Shown piece after piece: positions 1-8,340 of a stretch of DNA of 14,810 bases; positions within the stretch are counted from its first letter, which is position 1; each line of letters begins with the position of its first letter. The stretch is from assembly GCA_900088475.1 (NCBI GenBank), contig FLMG01002424.1, forward strand, positions 1 through 14,810, read 5' to 3'. Source of the DNA: Hyphochytrium catenoides (taxonomy: Eukaryota > Sar > Hyphochytriomycetes > Hyphochytriales > Hyphochytriaceae). Under the pieces are notes generated by a model. The model saw only the letters and a program-made list of their open reading frames with translations, was not told where the DNA came from and ran no database searches. Made by a program: the position numbers and the translations under genes.

Positions 1-267
1 AGTTTCTCCGCTTTTTAGTTTCTCCAACCAGTAACTAAATAAAAGTGCTTTAGGAAGGGTAATAACATGTACAGGGGTTCCCCAGGAGTTCCCTACCAAT
101 GTGTTCCGTGAAAGAGATTTTGTCCGCCTCCTCCGTGTGCTCCGTCCCGAAGGATTCAGAAGAGATTCTTTCAACCTCCTCAATGACAAACGACGCCTTC
201 ATTGTCGCCCAGACAGCGGTCCCTCCTCTTGGTCTTCTTCTTGTCGTCAAGGGGAATGGGCAAGCAT

Positions 268-275
268 TATATAAA
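268..275 (+). promoter_or_regulatory. TATA-box-like element upstream of the GT17 gene
   Basis: The sequence TATATAAA followed by G lies about 140 bp before the ATG at 416. It sits in otherwise mixed-composition DNA and no open frame of substance covers it. The role as core promoter of the GT17 gene is inferred from position and motif only; it would imply a 5' untranslated leader of roughly 110 bases. Nothing else recognisable is present in bases 1-415. Confidence 0.4.
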
Positions 276-415
276 GAGAGATGGGCCGGCCAACGTGGAA
301 GGAGAGGTATGCTAACCTAGATAGTCTGACGACAACGTGACCCAATGCCATTGCACGACAACTGGTGACCGGCGGCACAAGTGGCGGTGGCAGCAAGGAA
401 GTGCATGTAATCGTC

Positions 416-1769
416 ATGTCATGGAAGTCGTCACGATCGCTGTTGCTACTCTTCGCGGTCTGCGTCTGTACCACTTTCCTCTTCAATGGCTCCTACCTCT
501 TTGCAGATGTTCTAAAGACCTCGTATAGAGGTGTGACGGTCTTCATCCGAGATGTCGGCTATGTCACACGGCCGCTATGGGACAGTCCTCCTGCATCGTA
601 CCCAACCGTCATTCCGCACTTCTACTCACCTGGACTAAGTCTGAAAGAACGATGCCAGCTCCATGGCTGGAACTATGACGGCGAGGGATCAGTTCAGACT
701 CTCAAGTCTGCGAAGAAGACCGCGCGGAGAAGGCAGGTTTTTGACGCGATAATATTCAATAACGAGCTCGATTTTCTGGAGATACGGCTCCGAGAGCTCT
801 ATGATGTTGTTGATTTCTTCGTTATTCTGGAGTCAAACACCTCCTTTGCAGGTAACAAGCGATGAGGGCCTTGGAGTCTGGTCAGCACCCTGACGCCTGC
901 CTTGCACCCTGACGCCTGCCTTCATTCCTTTTCGCCAAATGACAGGTCAGCCAAAGCCATTCTTTTACCTTAAGAATCAGAAGCGGTTTGAGTTTGCCCA
1001 GAATAAGATATTGCACAAGGCCATAGCGGGTGTTGTCCGTGGTCCCGGGGAGTCACCATGGAAGAATGAAGGTTCTAGCCGAGCTGCTATGGAGATGTTT
1101 CTGCGTCGCTCGACACCCATCAGAGATGGTGATATCCTCATCACTGCTGATGCAGATGAGCTGCCTTCTGCTGAAGCCATTGAGCTCTTACGGTCATGCG
1201 ATGGCGTCCCCTTTCCTCTAAACCTGGAGCTCTCTAATTTTCTTTACTCTTTTGAGTTTGAGACAAGCACAAAGAATACTGCAGTGAGTCTCAAGCTCTG
1301 GCACAGCTCCTCAACTGTGTACGCTCACGGACGTGCCAGTGACAACCTCTTTGCAGATGCGGGATGGCACTGCAGCTTCTGCTTTCGATATATAGAAGAC
1401 TTTGTTCTCAAAATGCAAGGCTATTCGCATAACGATCGCGTGACCTCGGACCATCTGCTACGCCCCGATGTCATTCAGACGACGATATGTGACGGAGGAG
1501 ACATCTTCAACATGTTTCCGGAAGCGTATTCCTACAAGGACTTTATCAACCAGATTGGTAACATTCCTCGCTCTAAGTCTGCGACACAGCTGCCTTCCGC
1601 AGTGCTCAAGGACCCGCAAAGGTTTCGCTATTTACTCCCTGGCAACTGTGTCCGCGAAGTGGCTCCTACTGCTGCTGCTCAAGATCTGGAGAATGCTAGC
1701 TCCTCTAAGGATAATAGAGAGACTGAGAAAGGGATGACCAGCAAGATCTCAAATTTTAGGCCAGTCTAG
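416..1769 (+). CDS. GT17 family glycosyltransferase (beta-1,4-mannosyl-glycoprotein GlcNAc-transferase-like), two exons
   Basis: Exons 416-851 and 946-1769 are joined across a 94-bp GT-AG intron (gtaaca...gacag, phase 1) and give 419 residues. The ATG at 416 is the first in the frame. Residues 8-30 are a hydrophobic signal anchor after a short basic N-terminus, the type II layout of Golgi transferases. The GT17 domain runs from about residue 80 to 385: HGW at 83-85, FNNELDFLEIRL from 114, a donor-binding DADE at 214-217 where the family has its acidic DxD-type motif, and the C-terminal FRYLLPGNC block. In animals the family member MGAT3 adds bisecting GlcNAc to N-glycans; GT17 proteins elsewhere mostly lack a proven acceptor, so the exact reaction is inference. 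The last 40 or so residues, rich in Ser, Ala and charged residues, lie beyond the conserved domain. A possible N-glycosylation site (NTS) is at 141-143. The splice restores the family sequence exactly. Confidence 0.9.
885..922 (+). repeat. Perfect 19-bp tandem duplication inside the GT17 intron
   Basis: Two identical 19-base units beginning gcaccctgac lie head to tail at 885-903 and 904-922, within the 94-bp intron (852-945). They fill about 40 percent of the intron. The second copy ends 23 bases before the 3' splice site and the copies carry little of a polypyrimidine tract. Confidence 0.9.
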
Positions 1770-2164
1770 AAGAACTTTGCAACCGGAGGCTTGCTGTTCC
1801 TTCGTGGTCGCTTACTTAGCTTGCAAAGATTGTAGGGCTTGGGAAGAGAGCGTAACCGAGAGAAGAGACTGGAACTCGAAGCCTTAGTGGATCCCAATGA
1901 AGATAAAGTTAGAGTCACTCAACCCCTTGACTCATTTCAACCCCTTTCTCTTCCTTTTATAGCAGTGGTCAAGAAGAGTCTCTGCCCTTTGCTGTGCTGG
2001 GCAACCTCAGTTCAGATTGACTGCTTTATGAGGAGTGAAGGGAGAGTATGAGGGCAGAGACAGAGAAGCAAGGGCACGGAGCACACAGATAGAACTTCTC
2101 GATAGGTTACAAGACGCAAAGTGGAGAAGTGAGCGGAGAGGGAAAAAAGAGAGCGACTTTTAAT
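1770..2164. other. Intergenic stretch after the GT17 gene, no gene recognised
   Basis: A 70-codon frame at 1839-2051 (+) has no ATG at its beginning and no recognised motif. Its first half (charged, with REKRLELEALVDP) reads somewhat like protein, but it is followed by a pyrimidine run and tatag that could be chance. The segment probably contains the GT17 3' untranslated region; I see no clear AATAAA in it. Confidence 0.4.
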
Positions 2165-2223
2165 GAGAATACATAGGCAGAGAGAGAGAGAGTAGAGAGA
2201 ATATATAGGCAGAGAGAGAGAGA
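2165..2223 (+). repeat. Imperfect 32-bp tandem repeat with GA tracts
   Basis: The unit gagaatacataggcagaga at 2165 recurs as gagaatatataggcagaga at 2197, a period of 32 bases, with (GA)n following each copy. It lies within a generally purine-rich stretch from about 2090 to 2650 in which plus-strand frames read as Glu/Arg-rich and minus-strand frames as Ser/Leu-rich. Those frames are low-complexity artefacts, not genes. Confidence 0.75.
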
Positions 2224-2689
2224 AAGGTTGGCTGTTAGAACTACCTCTTCGCGGCGAAGAGAATCATAAGGCGGTGTTACCTCGATATAAACAGCAAACG
2301 GAGGAAAGTGTCCCTCTCTTCTTTGAAGGCTTATGTAGGTTTCTAAGAAACAGAGAGTGCTACGACTAGTCAAAGAAAAAGAAGAGGGAGAAGAAGAAGA
2401 AGGGGACGAGGAACAAGAATATGGAACAAGAAGATGAAGACGAAGAGACTGAAGACGAGGCAAGAGGGCAAGAGCTACAGAGTCCGGGACTCTTTCTCAA
2501 CACGCTCTCTTCCTCCACGCACCATCATTATCGGAAGAGGAAGAAGAATCATAAGTTGAACTCTTCCGCCATAACGATAGGAAACGGAGGAGGAGAAGAA
2601 GGAGAAGAGTGGCGTGAGACCATCATCATCACGCTCAATCATGCAAGCCAGAGCGGGGTCCAACTGCTGAACAGAAATACGCTTCAGAA

Positions 2690-3250
2690 TCTGTAGCGCA
2701 TTCTCTCATGAATGGCGAAAGAGATCCTGGTGTGAAGACTCAGAGCCTTTGCCAACCGTGCCCCATGAGCTAGAGGTCGAGAAGCTTCAAGAGCGGCACG
2801 ATCACTCTGAAGCTTCACGACGAGTTGTTCCACGCAGTCGAAGACATAGCGCATAGCACAACCAGAAGACTCCCAAAGACTAGCGGCACAAACTGCAGCC
2901 CAACAGCCTGACGAAGACCGTCATAGGTTCTTAACCTCGCTTTCTCAGACAAGCGACCTTGATCGCCGGCATGGATTGCCGCCGAAGCCTTGACGGACAC
3001 ATCAAAGGCCGTGTAGAACTACGAGTACTGACAAGCAGTTTTGAAGAGGAAGCTACGAACCAACAAATCTCCAGCCTTCTGATTGGAGCTGGGAAGAAGA
3101 AGCTGGTGACATGGTGGCGAGGTTCGCGAGAGACTTTGAGACAGCTTTTGAGGCCAGAGTCCAAAGAAAAGCATGAGGGCGTATGTTGTCGCACTTGTTT
3201 TGGCCAGCTTCGTGTGCCCTTTTGATGGCGTGATGTGTCTCCGCTCTTGA
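2690..3250 (-). mobile_element. LINE-like (non-LTR) retrotransposon remnant, C-terminal end of the polyprotein, broken
   Basis: Reading the minus strand from about 3250 downwards, pieces in shifting frames follow the order found after the reverse transcriptase domain of many non-LTR elements: an RHQ segment (usually RHN..RD), then AGDLLVRSF (3048-3074), then FDVSVKAS (2983-3006), then a Tyr and a FVPLVFGSL block near 2870-2895. These correspond to the family pattern PADLLV...DVTV...Y....FVPL.FE..G. The reading is interrupted by a stop at 3019-3021 and needs at least one frame change near 3090 and another near 2850, so the copy is dead. No reverse transcriptase core, poly-A tail or target-site duplication was found; the 3' limit may reach about 2640. 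It stands beside purine-rich low-complexity DNA. Identification is by pattern recollection, not alignment. Confidence 0.55.
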
Positions 3251-3316
3251 ATTTCAAATAGAAAGATCTACGTGACGCGTCTCCCCGGTGCTAAGGTGCT
3301 ATTTTGGAAGCAACCG

Positions 3317-3542
3317 TTCTCCCTTTTTTCTCCTCTCTCTCTTCTCTCTTTCTCTCTCTCCCCTTCTCTCTCTTTCTCTTTCTCCCTCTGTGTCTCTCTC
3401 TCCTCTCTCCGGAGAGAGTCCAGGGCTGCAGGTGCACGATGGCGGTTCTTGCCTGGGAGTCCATACATGGACTTTTCTTTCTGAATCTGTAGCGTACGTG
3501 ATGAGACAGAGAGAGAGTGTGAGAAGACAAGAGAGAGAAAGA

Positions 3543-3579
<37 letters not shown>

Positions 3580-3602
3580 AAGAGAGAGAGAAGGGAGAAG
3601 AG
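3317..3602. repeat. Long pyrimidine tract and matching purine tract in inverted arrangement
   Basis: Bases 3317-3389 are an uninterrupted pyrimidine run, continuing with two G interruptions to 3410. Bases 3529-3602 are an uninterrupted purine run of CT-complementary (GA)n. The arms are therefore able to pair, with about 140 bases between them. Frames across it encode only Ser/Leu or Arg/Glu repeats and are not genes. Bases 3603-4010 hold no recognisable gene; an AATAAA at 3879-3884 (+) has no coding sequence in front of it. Confidence 0.85.
3403..3418. repeat. 16-bp perfect palindrome at the end of the pyrimidine tract
   Basis: The sequence ctctctccggagagag is its own reverse complement. It marks the switch from the pyrimidine tract to mixed sequence. 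About 40 bases further on, 3458-3464 and 3467-3473 (agtccat and atggact) form a second small hairpin with a two-base loop. Confidence 0.8.
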
Positions 3603-4013
3603 CAAATGCAGCGGGAGCGCTAGGAGGAGGAGAGAGCAAAGGCACGGACAGAGAGAAGAACCGGCAAAAGATCTTCGAAACATAGTTGCTCCTTGCAAAA
3701 AAAGAGCTGTTCTCTGCCCACACATTCTCCCTCCTTTGTTATTGGATGATCCTCTTGGCACCCTTGCACAGCCTCGTCAAGGCGAGACACAAGGAAAGAG
3801 GCGGCGAGAGAGGGGAGAGGAGAAACAGAGGAGAATGGCGTGAGGAGAAGAGGGAGGTGAAGAGCAAAGCATTCCGTGAATAAAGGATTTGTTCTGAAGC
3901 AACCACTCGCTTCAGCATTCTTATAAACTCGTGTCCAAGGACTTAGCTGCTACGGGCTGACTCTTACTCTTTAGGCCAGCTGACCTGAAATTCGCTAGCA
4001 ATGAGTGAGCAAG

Positions 4014-4226
4014 CGAGGGAGCGAGAGCGAGAGAGAGTGAGAGAAAAAGAGAGAGAGTGAGAGAGAAAAAAAGAGAGAGGGAGAGCGAGCGGTTAGACCA
4101 TGAGAAACAGAGAGACGAGAAGCGGTTAGATCGACCGCGGAGACGGTTAGAACCTTTACCAAGATCTTGGATCCGCTGTTCTTCCGATTCTCCTGTTCCC
4201 TTTCTTCTCTTTCTCTCTCTCTCTCT

Positions 4227-4281
<55 letters not shown>
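4014..4281. repeat. GA-rich tract followed by (CT)n tract upstream of the DUF1264 gene
   Basis: Bases 4014-4088 are almost pure purine (GA and A runs) and bases 4228-4281 are pure (CT)n, preceded by a further pyrimidine-rich stretch from 4196. They form a second complementary pair, in the opposite order to the pair at 3317-3602. The CT run ends about 150 bases before the ATG at 4429, so it could lie in the promoter or 5' leader of that gene. That role is inference. Confidence 0.8.
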
Positions 4282-4282
<1 letters not shown>

Positions 4283-4428
4283 CATCTGTCTATTTCTCTT
4301 TTTCTTCTCCGCCTTAACAACCATCAGCCTCTACCGCAAGATCTTTCTCATTAGAGGATTCTCCAGACATCTCGCAACGGAAGCCTTCGGATAAATACTA
4401 CGAGGCAGATAGGACGAGACCGACGACA

Positions 4429-4915
4429 ATGTTGGCGATGAGAAGAGCCTTGATCAAGGAGAAAGTCTCCTCGTTTCCACTCTTAACGCAGAAGAGAAAG
4501 TACTCTTTACGCTTTCTCTCTTCTGCTTCTCCCTCTCCTCCACCCTCTTCCCCTTCGGCTTCTTCCACCCATCAGAACCAACTTCTAGCTGTGGGAGCTG
4601 CAGTGGGCTTCTTAGGAGGATGGATGGCCTTCTCTCTCTTCTCCAGGAGACAGAAAGAGAGTGAAGAAACACCCGGAGGGCCCGTGAGTTTGAAGAAGAG
4701 AGCGCTGGATGCGGGAGCGGATGTGGTTCAGAAGTTTGCACCACTGAAGAGCGTGCACTCTCATCTTCATGGCTGGCACTTCTACAACGGAGACATCAAA
4801 AGACAGGTAAGAGAATCATTATGATGGTTCATAAAGTGAGGGAGTTGTCCTGAAGGAATTGCAAAAAAGGAGATGGAAGAAGAAGAGTGGAGATCGTCGG
4901 AAAAGAGAGAGAAAA

Positions 4916-4946
<31 letters not shown>

Positions 4947-5080
4947 TCTAGGCATGAACGACTTGACCAGGCAGGATGGGGGTAAGGGCCTGTGAGCGTT
5001 AGGGGAAAACTCACACACCTTCCCTTGTTTCGTTTCCGCTTCCGTTCTCTTTCTACTACGCCGCCTCATCTCTCTTTCTT

Positions 5081-5124
<44 letters not shown>

Positions 5125-5357
5125 CCTCATCCTCGTCTCTCTCTCTCCCTCTTTAAATATCTGCAGGTGTCGGCGCACCACTTCTGTGGGCACTTGACCA
5201 ACGACGTTCATCAGTGTATCATCTATGATGGAGACGGACCTGACGCGCGTCTGATCGGCGTGGAGTACATCATCACCAAAGAACTCTTCAGTGCGCTCCC
5301 TGACGATGAGAAGCCATACTGGCACTCCCACGTCCACGAGGTATAACAGGGCTCTCG

Positions 5358-5412
<55 letters not shown>

Positions 5413-5947
5413 CAGCTCGCTCTCTTTATTGGAGTATTTGTGGTGCTCGTTCTCCTCTCTCTCTGTCTCTCTCTTTCTACCTGCTGAGCTGTGCTCTTGT
5501 TCCTCTCCGTTGATCTCTTTGCCTGCTGATCCTCTCTTTCTTCTCACTCTTTCTCTCTCTCTCTCGTCCCTCTTGTCCCACACTCTTGTTCCCTCACAGG
5601 TAAGATCGGGAACTCTTGTTGGTCCTGGTCTCTCTGAAGGCGCAGAGAATGCGCTAATGAGAGAATATGTCGATACCTATGGCAAGACAATCCACACCTG
5701 GCAGATAGACAGAGGAGACCCTCTCCCTCTTGGCCCTCCTCAACTAATGATGGCCTTCACGAAGGACGGACAGATAGACCCGAGGCTCTTGGAAGAGAGA
5801 AAGAGGGAGAGAGGCATTGACACAATGGAAGTACGGAAGAGAAGAGAGCCATTGCTGCCCAATCCTCCCGTCGCCAAGGGGGCCGACGCGTGGGAGAAAG
5901 GGAACGTTGTGCAGCTTGTCCCTCAGAAGGTCAAGCCCAGGTCTTAA
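4429..5947 (+). CDS. DUF1264 / oil-body-associated protein (OBAP) family, three exons, with N-terminal membrane segment
   Basis: Exons 4429-4806, 5167-5340 and 5600-5947 are joined across GT-AG introns of 360 and 259 bp, both phase 0 (gtaaga...ctgcag and gtataa...cacag), giving 299 residues. The family domain starts near residue 104: HGWHFYNGD, then AHHFCGHL (129-136), [16 protein letters not shown], then YWHSHVHE (177-184) ending exon 2, continuing VRSGTL and [14 protein letters not shown] (211-224) with [12 protein letters not shown]. These blocks match plant OBAP1 and fungal DUF1264 proteins. OBAP1 is found on seed oil bodies; the biochemical activity is unknown, though the conserved His and Cys residues suggest a metal or catalytic site (inference). 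Unlike the usual 220-250-residue proteins, this one starts with a basic, Ser-rich, acid-poor leader (1-48) and a hydrophobic segment (50-72), suggesting organelle targeting or a membrane anchor. The C-terminal 50 residues are charged. ATG at 4438 is an alternative start. Confidence 0.92.
4899..5128. repeat. Complementary GA and CT tracts within intron 1 of the DUF1264 gene
   Basis: Bases 4899-4946 are a pure purine run and 5085-5128 a pure (CT)n run, about 140 bases apart, both inside the 360-bp intron 4807-5166. In the transcript the arms could pair as (GA)n with (UC)n and loop out the middle of the intron. The CT arm lies about 40 bases before the acceptor at 5166 and may also serve as an extended polypyrimidine tract. 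Confidence 0.85.
5363..5411 (+). repeat. (TC)n microsatellite in intron 2 of the DUF1264 gene
   Basis: About 24 uninterrupted TC units lie near the donor end of the 259-bp intron 5341-5599. The run is followed at once by cacag, which looks like a good 3' splice site at 5415 although the reading frame shows that the real acceptor is at 5599. More CT-rich sequence continues to the true acceptor. Confidence 0.9.
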
Positions 5948-6051
5948 AGCTCATAATGGAGCAGGAGTAAGAGAGAGAAGGACAGGCAGAGCCCAGACAG
6001 CCAGCGACGACTAGGATGCACGGAAGAAGAATTCCATACTTTGTTACCCTT

Positions 6052-6508
6052 TTATTCTGAGAAGGTAGAGCTATAAGGACCATACATAGCATTGTTGACA
6101 TCATAATTCAGCGCTTCCTGGAGGGACTTTGTGGTTTGGATTCTGTTGCTGGCGCGCTCTCTCTCTCTCTTGCCCTTGTTTTTTCTCTTTTGAGAAGGCC
6201 AAAGAGGCTTGACGTTTATTTGGTCATGACGTTTGGTCAGAAGCAATCTTTGAGACGGCAATGTGAAGACATTGCGAACGGAGCACGCTCTACCTCCTAG
6301 CTTTGGAAAAGACTGTAGCAGAGGCCAGGAAAGCAGTGGAAATGGCCATGGCCACCGTAGCTCTGCTCCCTTCTTTTCGAATGCTACTAGTAGGAGGTAG
6401 GAGGATGGCAAACTCAGGCTTGCCACCTGGCAGGCCGCATACGGTCCTTCCGACATACATGTCTCTCGCCGCTTCATACCTTCTGTATGTAATCCGGACA
6501 CTCCCCAT
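6052..6508 (-). other. Minus-strand open frames of uncertain status, ending in an AATAAA overlap
   Basis: Two overlapping minus-strand frames are open here: one of 149 codons (6052-6501) and one of 72 codons (6290-6508) that contains a possible membrane segment. The longer frame ends with a TAA that is part of AATAAA on the minus strand (6051-6056), a plausible poly-A signal. Its middle contains a GA-microsatellite-derived Lys/Arg/Glu stretch, which argues against a real coding frame. I recognise no family. If a gene, it would be convergent with the DUF1264 gene, about 100 bp away. Confidence 0.2.
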
Positions 6509-6595
6509 TGACCAGCCGGCTCGCAGATGGATTAGCCGCGGCTGGAGGACGACAAGCAGTTGACCCTGAGGAGGGGTACGTTGCTACACCTTTCC

Positions 6596-6993
6596 TCACT
6601 GAGTGTGAGCCCAGATCCTTGACTGCAAGACCACGCAGGCTAACCTAAGCTCTTCCGCCACCTCTTGGCGTTCCAAGAACCTTTGAAGTGCCTTCCGGAA
6701 GCCGGAAGCGATCATACTTGCAGCCACCTGGAAACTCTTATCTGATTTGAAGCCATAGGAAAGCATAACTATAGCCTGTAAATACCAAGCGCAACTGTCG
6801 CTCATATTGCTGGGATTACTGGGCTGGCGTTGATGTGCCGCGGCTTCCGGGGGGGTCCTTCTCCGAACTGATCATTCTTCATCTGTGAGAAGATAATCCG
6901 CAAGAAGTCCTCGTGGAATGCCATAGTGTCAACGCAGACAGAGAACGCTTTGGCAGCTCCCGACATCAAGTTCCAGCCAACACTCAGGAAGGT
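6596..6993 (-). pseudogene. Possible decayed coding sequence of unknown family
   Basis: On the minus strand, an open segment 6993-6802 (63 codons, including DTMAFHEDFLRIIFSQMKND) ends in a TGA that overlaps the ATG of a second segment, 6805-6596 (69 codons, including AAS, SGFRKALQRFLERQEVAEEL). A single frame shift would join them into about 130 codons. The composition is protein-like and free of microsatellite. A further minus-strand open piece of 48 codons starts at 7284. No motif lets me name a family; a transposon relic or a gene with unrecognised introns are both possible. The remaining bases 6994-7380 show nothing else. Confidence 0.28.
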
Positions 6994-7378
6994 TCACGCG
7001 GATAAGGGAACGGAGGTCCTTTCCGACTTGCAGTTGGCATCTTCTGCATTATTGCCTGTGGCTGTTCGTCGCTTCAAGCCCCGGGTAGTAGTGGCTCTGT
7101 AGCTCTCGTTTCCAGCGTCCTGGACATCGTCTGGCCACCGTCACGGCTGGCAGAGATTGAAGAGTGCTGCCCTTTGGTGGCCGCTGTAAGTGGAGAAGCT
7201 GGGTCTGCTGCCATGCCATCCTTTCTCTTCAAGGACACAATCCCAAGTGATGAAGTCTCGCGCCGTCAAGTCATCACACTCCATAGATAGGAGAGAGCCG
7301 TGTCAACCATAGAGCGTGAAGATTCGCCTTGCCTCTCCTGCTCTGTCCGCTAGATACGCGCCTGCCACTTCACTCCTT

Positions 7379-7407
7379 CTAACCCTCTTCTAACCCTAAC
7401 CCTAAGG
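7379..7407 (+). repeat. Short interstitial telomere-like repeat
   Basis: CTAACCCT, a cttc interruption, then CTAACC CTAACC CTAA (7390-7405) read as just under three TTAGGG units on the minus strand, plus one degenerate unit upstream. Too short to be a telomere. It marks the beginning of AT-richer DNA that continues to about 8200. Confidence 0.55.
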
Positions 7408-8217
7408 AAAAGCATTGCTGAGCAGATGTTTGCACAAACAGCCATTGAACAAATCTCAGGATGGAGTTAGTTCTATTATTGTAAAGGGGTCCCCGTGTTG
7501 GCCCTGATTGAGTTACCTCAACCTCGACCTCCCAAGTTGATAGGTCCATAGTAAAGCACAGAACAAGTACTGTATCTCGAAAGACCTTTTCTAACAGATG
7601 TAGGTGTGGGAAAGGTAATTAGGCCTCGATAGGGGGAGCAAGGCCTAAATATTTCTCACAAGGACAGATAGGCTGCTACACGAACTGAACCGGCTGCATT
7701 CGTTCTACCAGTATCCTTACTACTTTTATTTACTACTGTACGATGGGCGGAACGCATGTCCCACGTCCTACCAAACCTCTGTCCATTCTCCACCATTCCT
7801 AATTATTGGTTAATATCTGTCTGTGGTAATAACGCAAGCACCGTTTTGGACGTCCTATCCTACTCCTCCCAAAGGCCTAAAAGAGGCCTAATAAATATAA
7901 CTGTTAAAATAATAAAATGCGTTGGTCATTTCCTCTTTGTTATTGATGGGTTCGTCGACTACTAGAACTAGTTCTAGTCAGTGTCGTTTCTTCATTCTTC
8001 TCATCGTCTTCCCTGGCGCCCAAGCTCACTATTATTATAAGCAATAAGCTGCATAATAAGCCGCAAAAGAAAGACTTTTGAAGATTCTGTCTTCAATAAT
8101 TATAAAGAGTAGTTCTACCTGCTGCTGCTTGCTGCTGGGCGGGAGACTGGAAGAGGGAGATGAAGCAACCTTCCCCAGGCACATTATTATCGCCAGAGTC
8201 CCAACGTCGGACCGACC
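7408..8217. other. AT-richer intergenic region, no gene recognised
   Basis: No open frame of note and none of the CT/GA microsatellite typical of the rest of the window. It holds several AGGCCT sites (near 7619, 7640, 7873 and 7884), AT-rich patches around 7890-7915, the palindrome at 7961-7978, and a TATAAAG at 8101-8107 that could serve the gene starting at 8341. I searched by eye for terminal inverted or direct repeats bounding the region and found none. Confidence 0.5.
7961..7978. repeat. 18-bp perfect palindrome
   Basis: actagaactagttctagt is identical to its reverse complement; the symmetry stops at both ends. It could be a site for a dimeric DNA-binding protein or a remnant of a mobile-element end. 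It lies 363 bp before the ATG of the membrane-protein gene at 8341. Confidence 0.85.
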
Positions 8218-8340
8218 TTGCTTAGGATAGGAACTGACAGGAGCAGGAAAGGGCGCGCACGGGCTGCCGCATATCTCTTCGGAGGAGCTGTCACGCCGCC
8301 GCGCCGCACAGACAGAGCGATCAAGAGAAGCTTACGAAGG

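Noticed and set aside
365-415. Upstream extension of the GT17 frame
   Set aside because: It begins at a GTG, not an ATG; the first ATG at 416 directly precedes the signal anchor.
2421-2696. A 91-codon plus-strand acidic frame with an ATG
   Set aside because: The Glu/Asp-rich beginning comes from purine-rich low-complexity DNA, and its end overlaps the LINE-like remnant on the other strand.
3268-3761. Several overlapping frames on both strands coding for Ser/Leu or Arg/Glu repeats
   Set aside because: They are produced by (CT)n and (GA)n microsatellites; both strands are open at once and no ordinary domain is present.
3995-4394. Frames of 75-109 codons on both strands
   Set aside because: Same microsatellite effect; the Ser/Leu and Glu/Arg runs cover most of their length.
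5056-5583. A 175-codon minus-strand frame antisense to DUF1264 exon 2
   Set aside because: It is Arg/Glu repeat from introns plus the antisense of a conserved exon; the plus strand has clear homology.
8218-8340. Upstream extension of the membrane-protein frame (42 codons, Arg-rich)
   Set aside because: No ATG in this part; it opens at TTG. It stays possible only if an upstream spliced exon exists.
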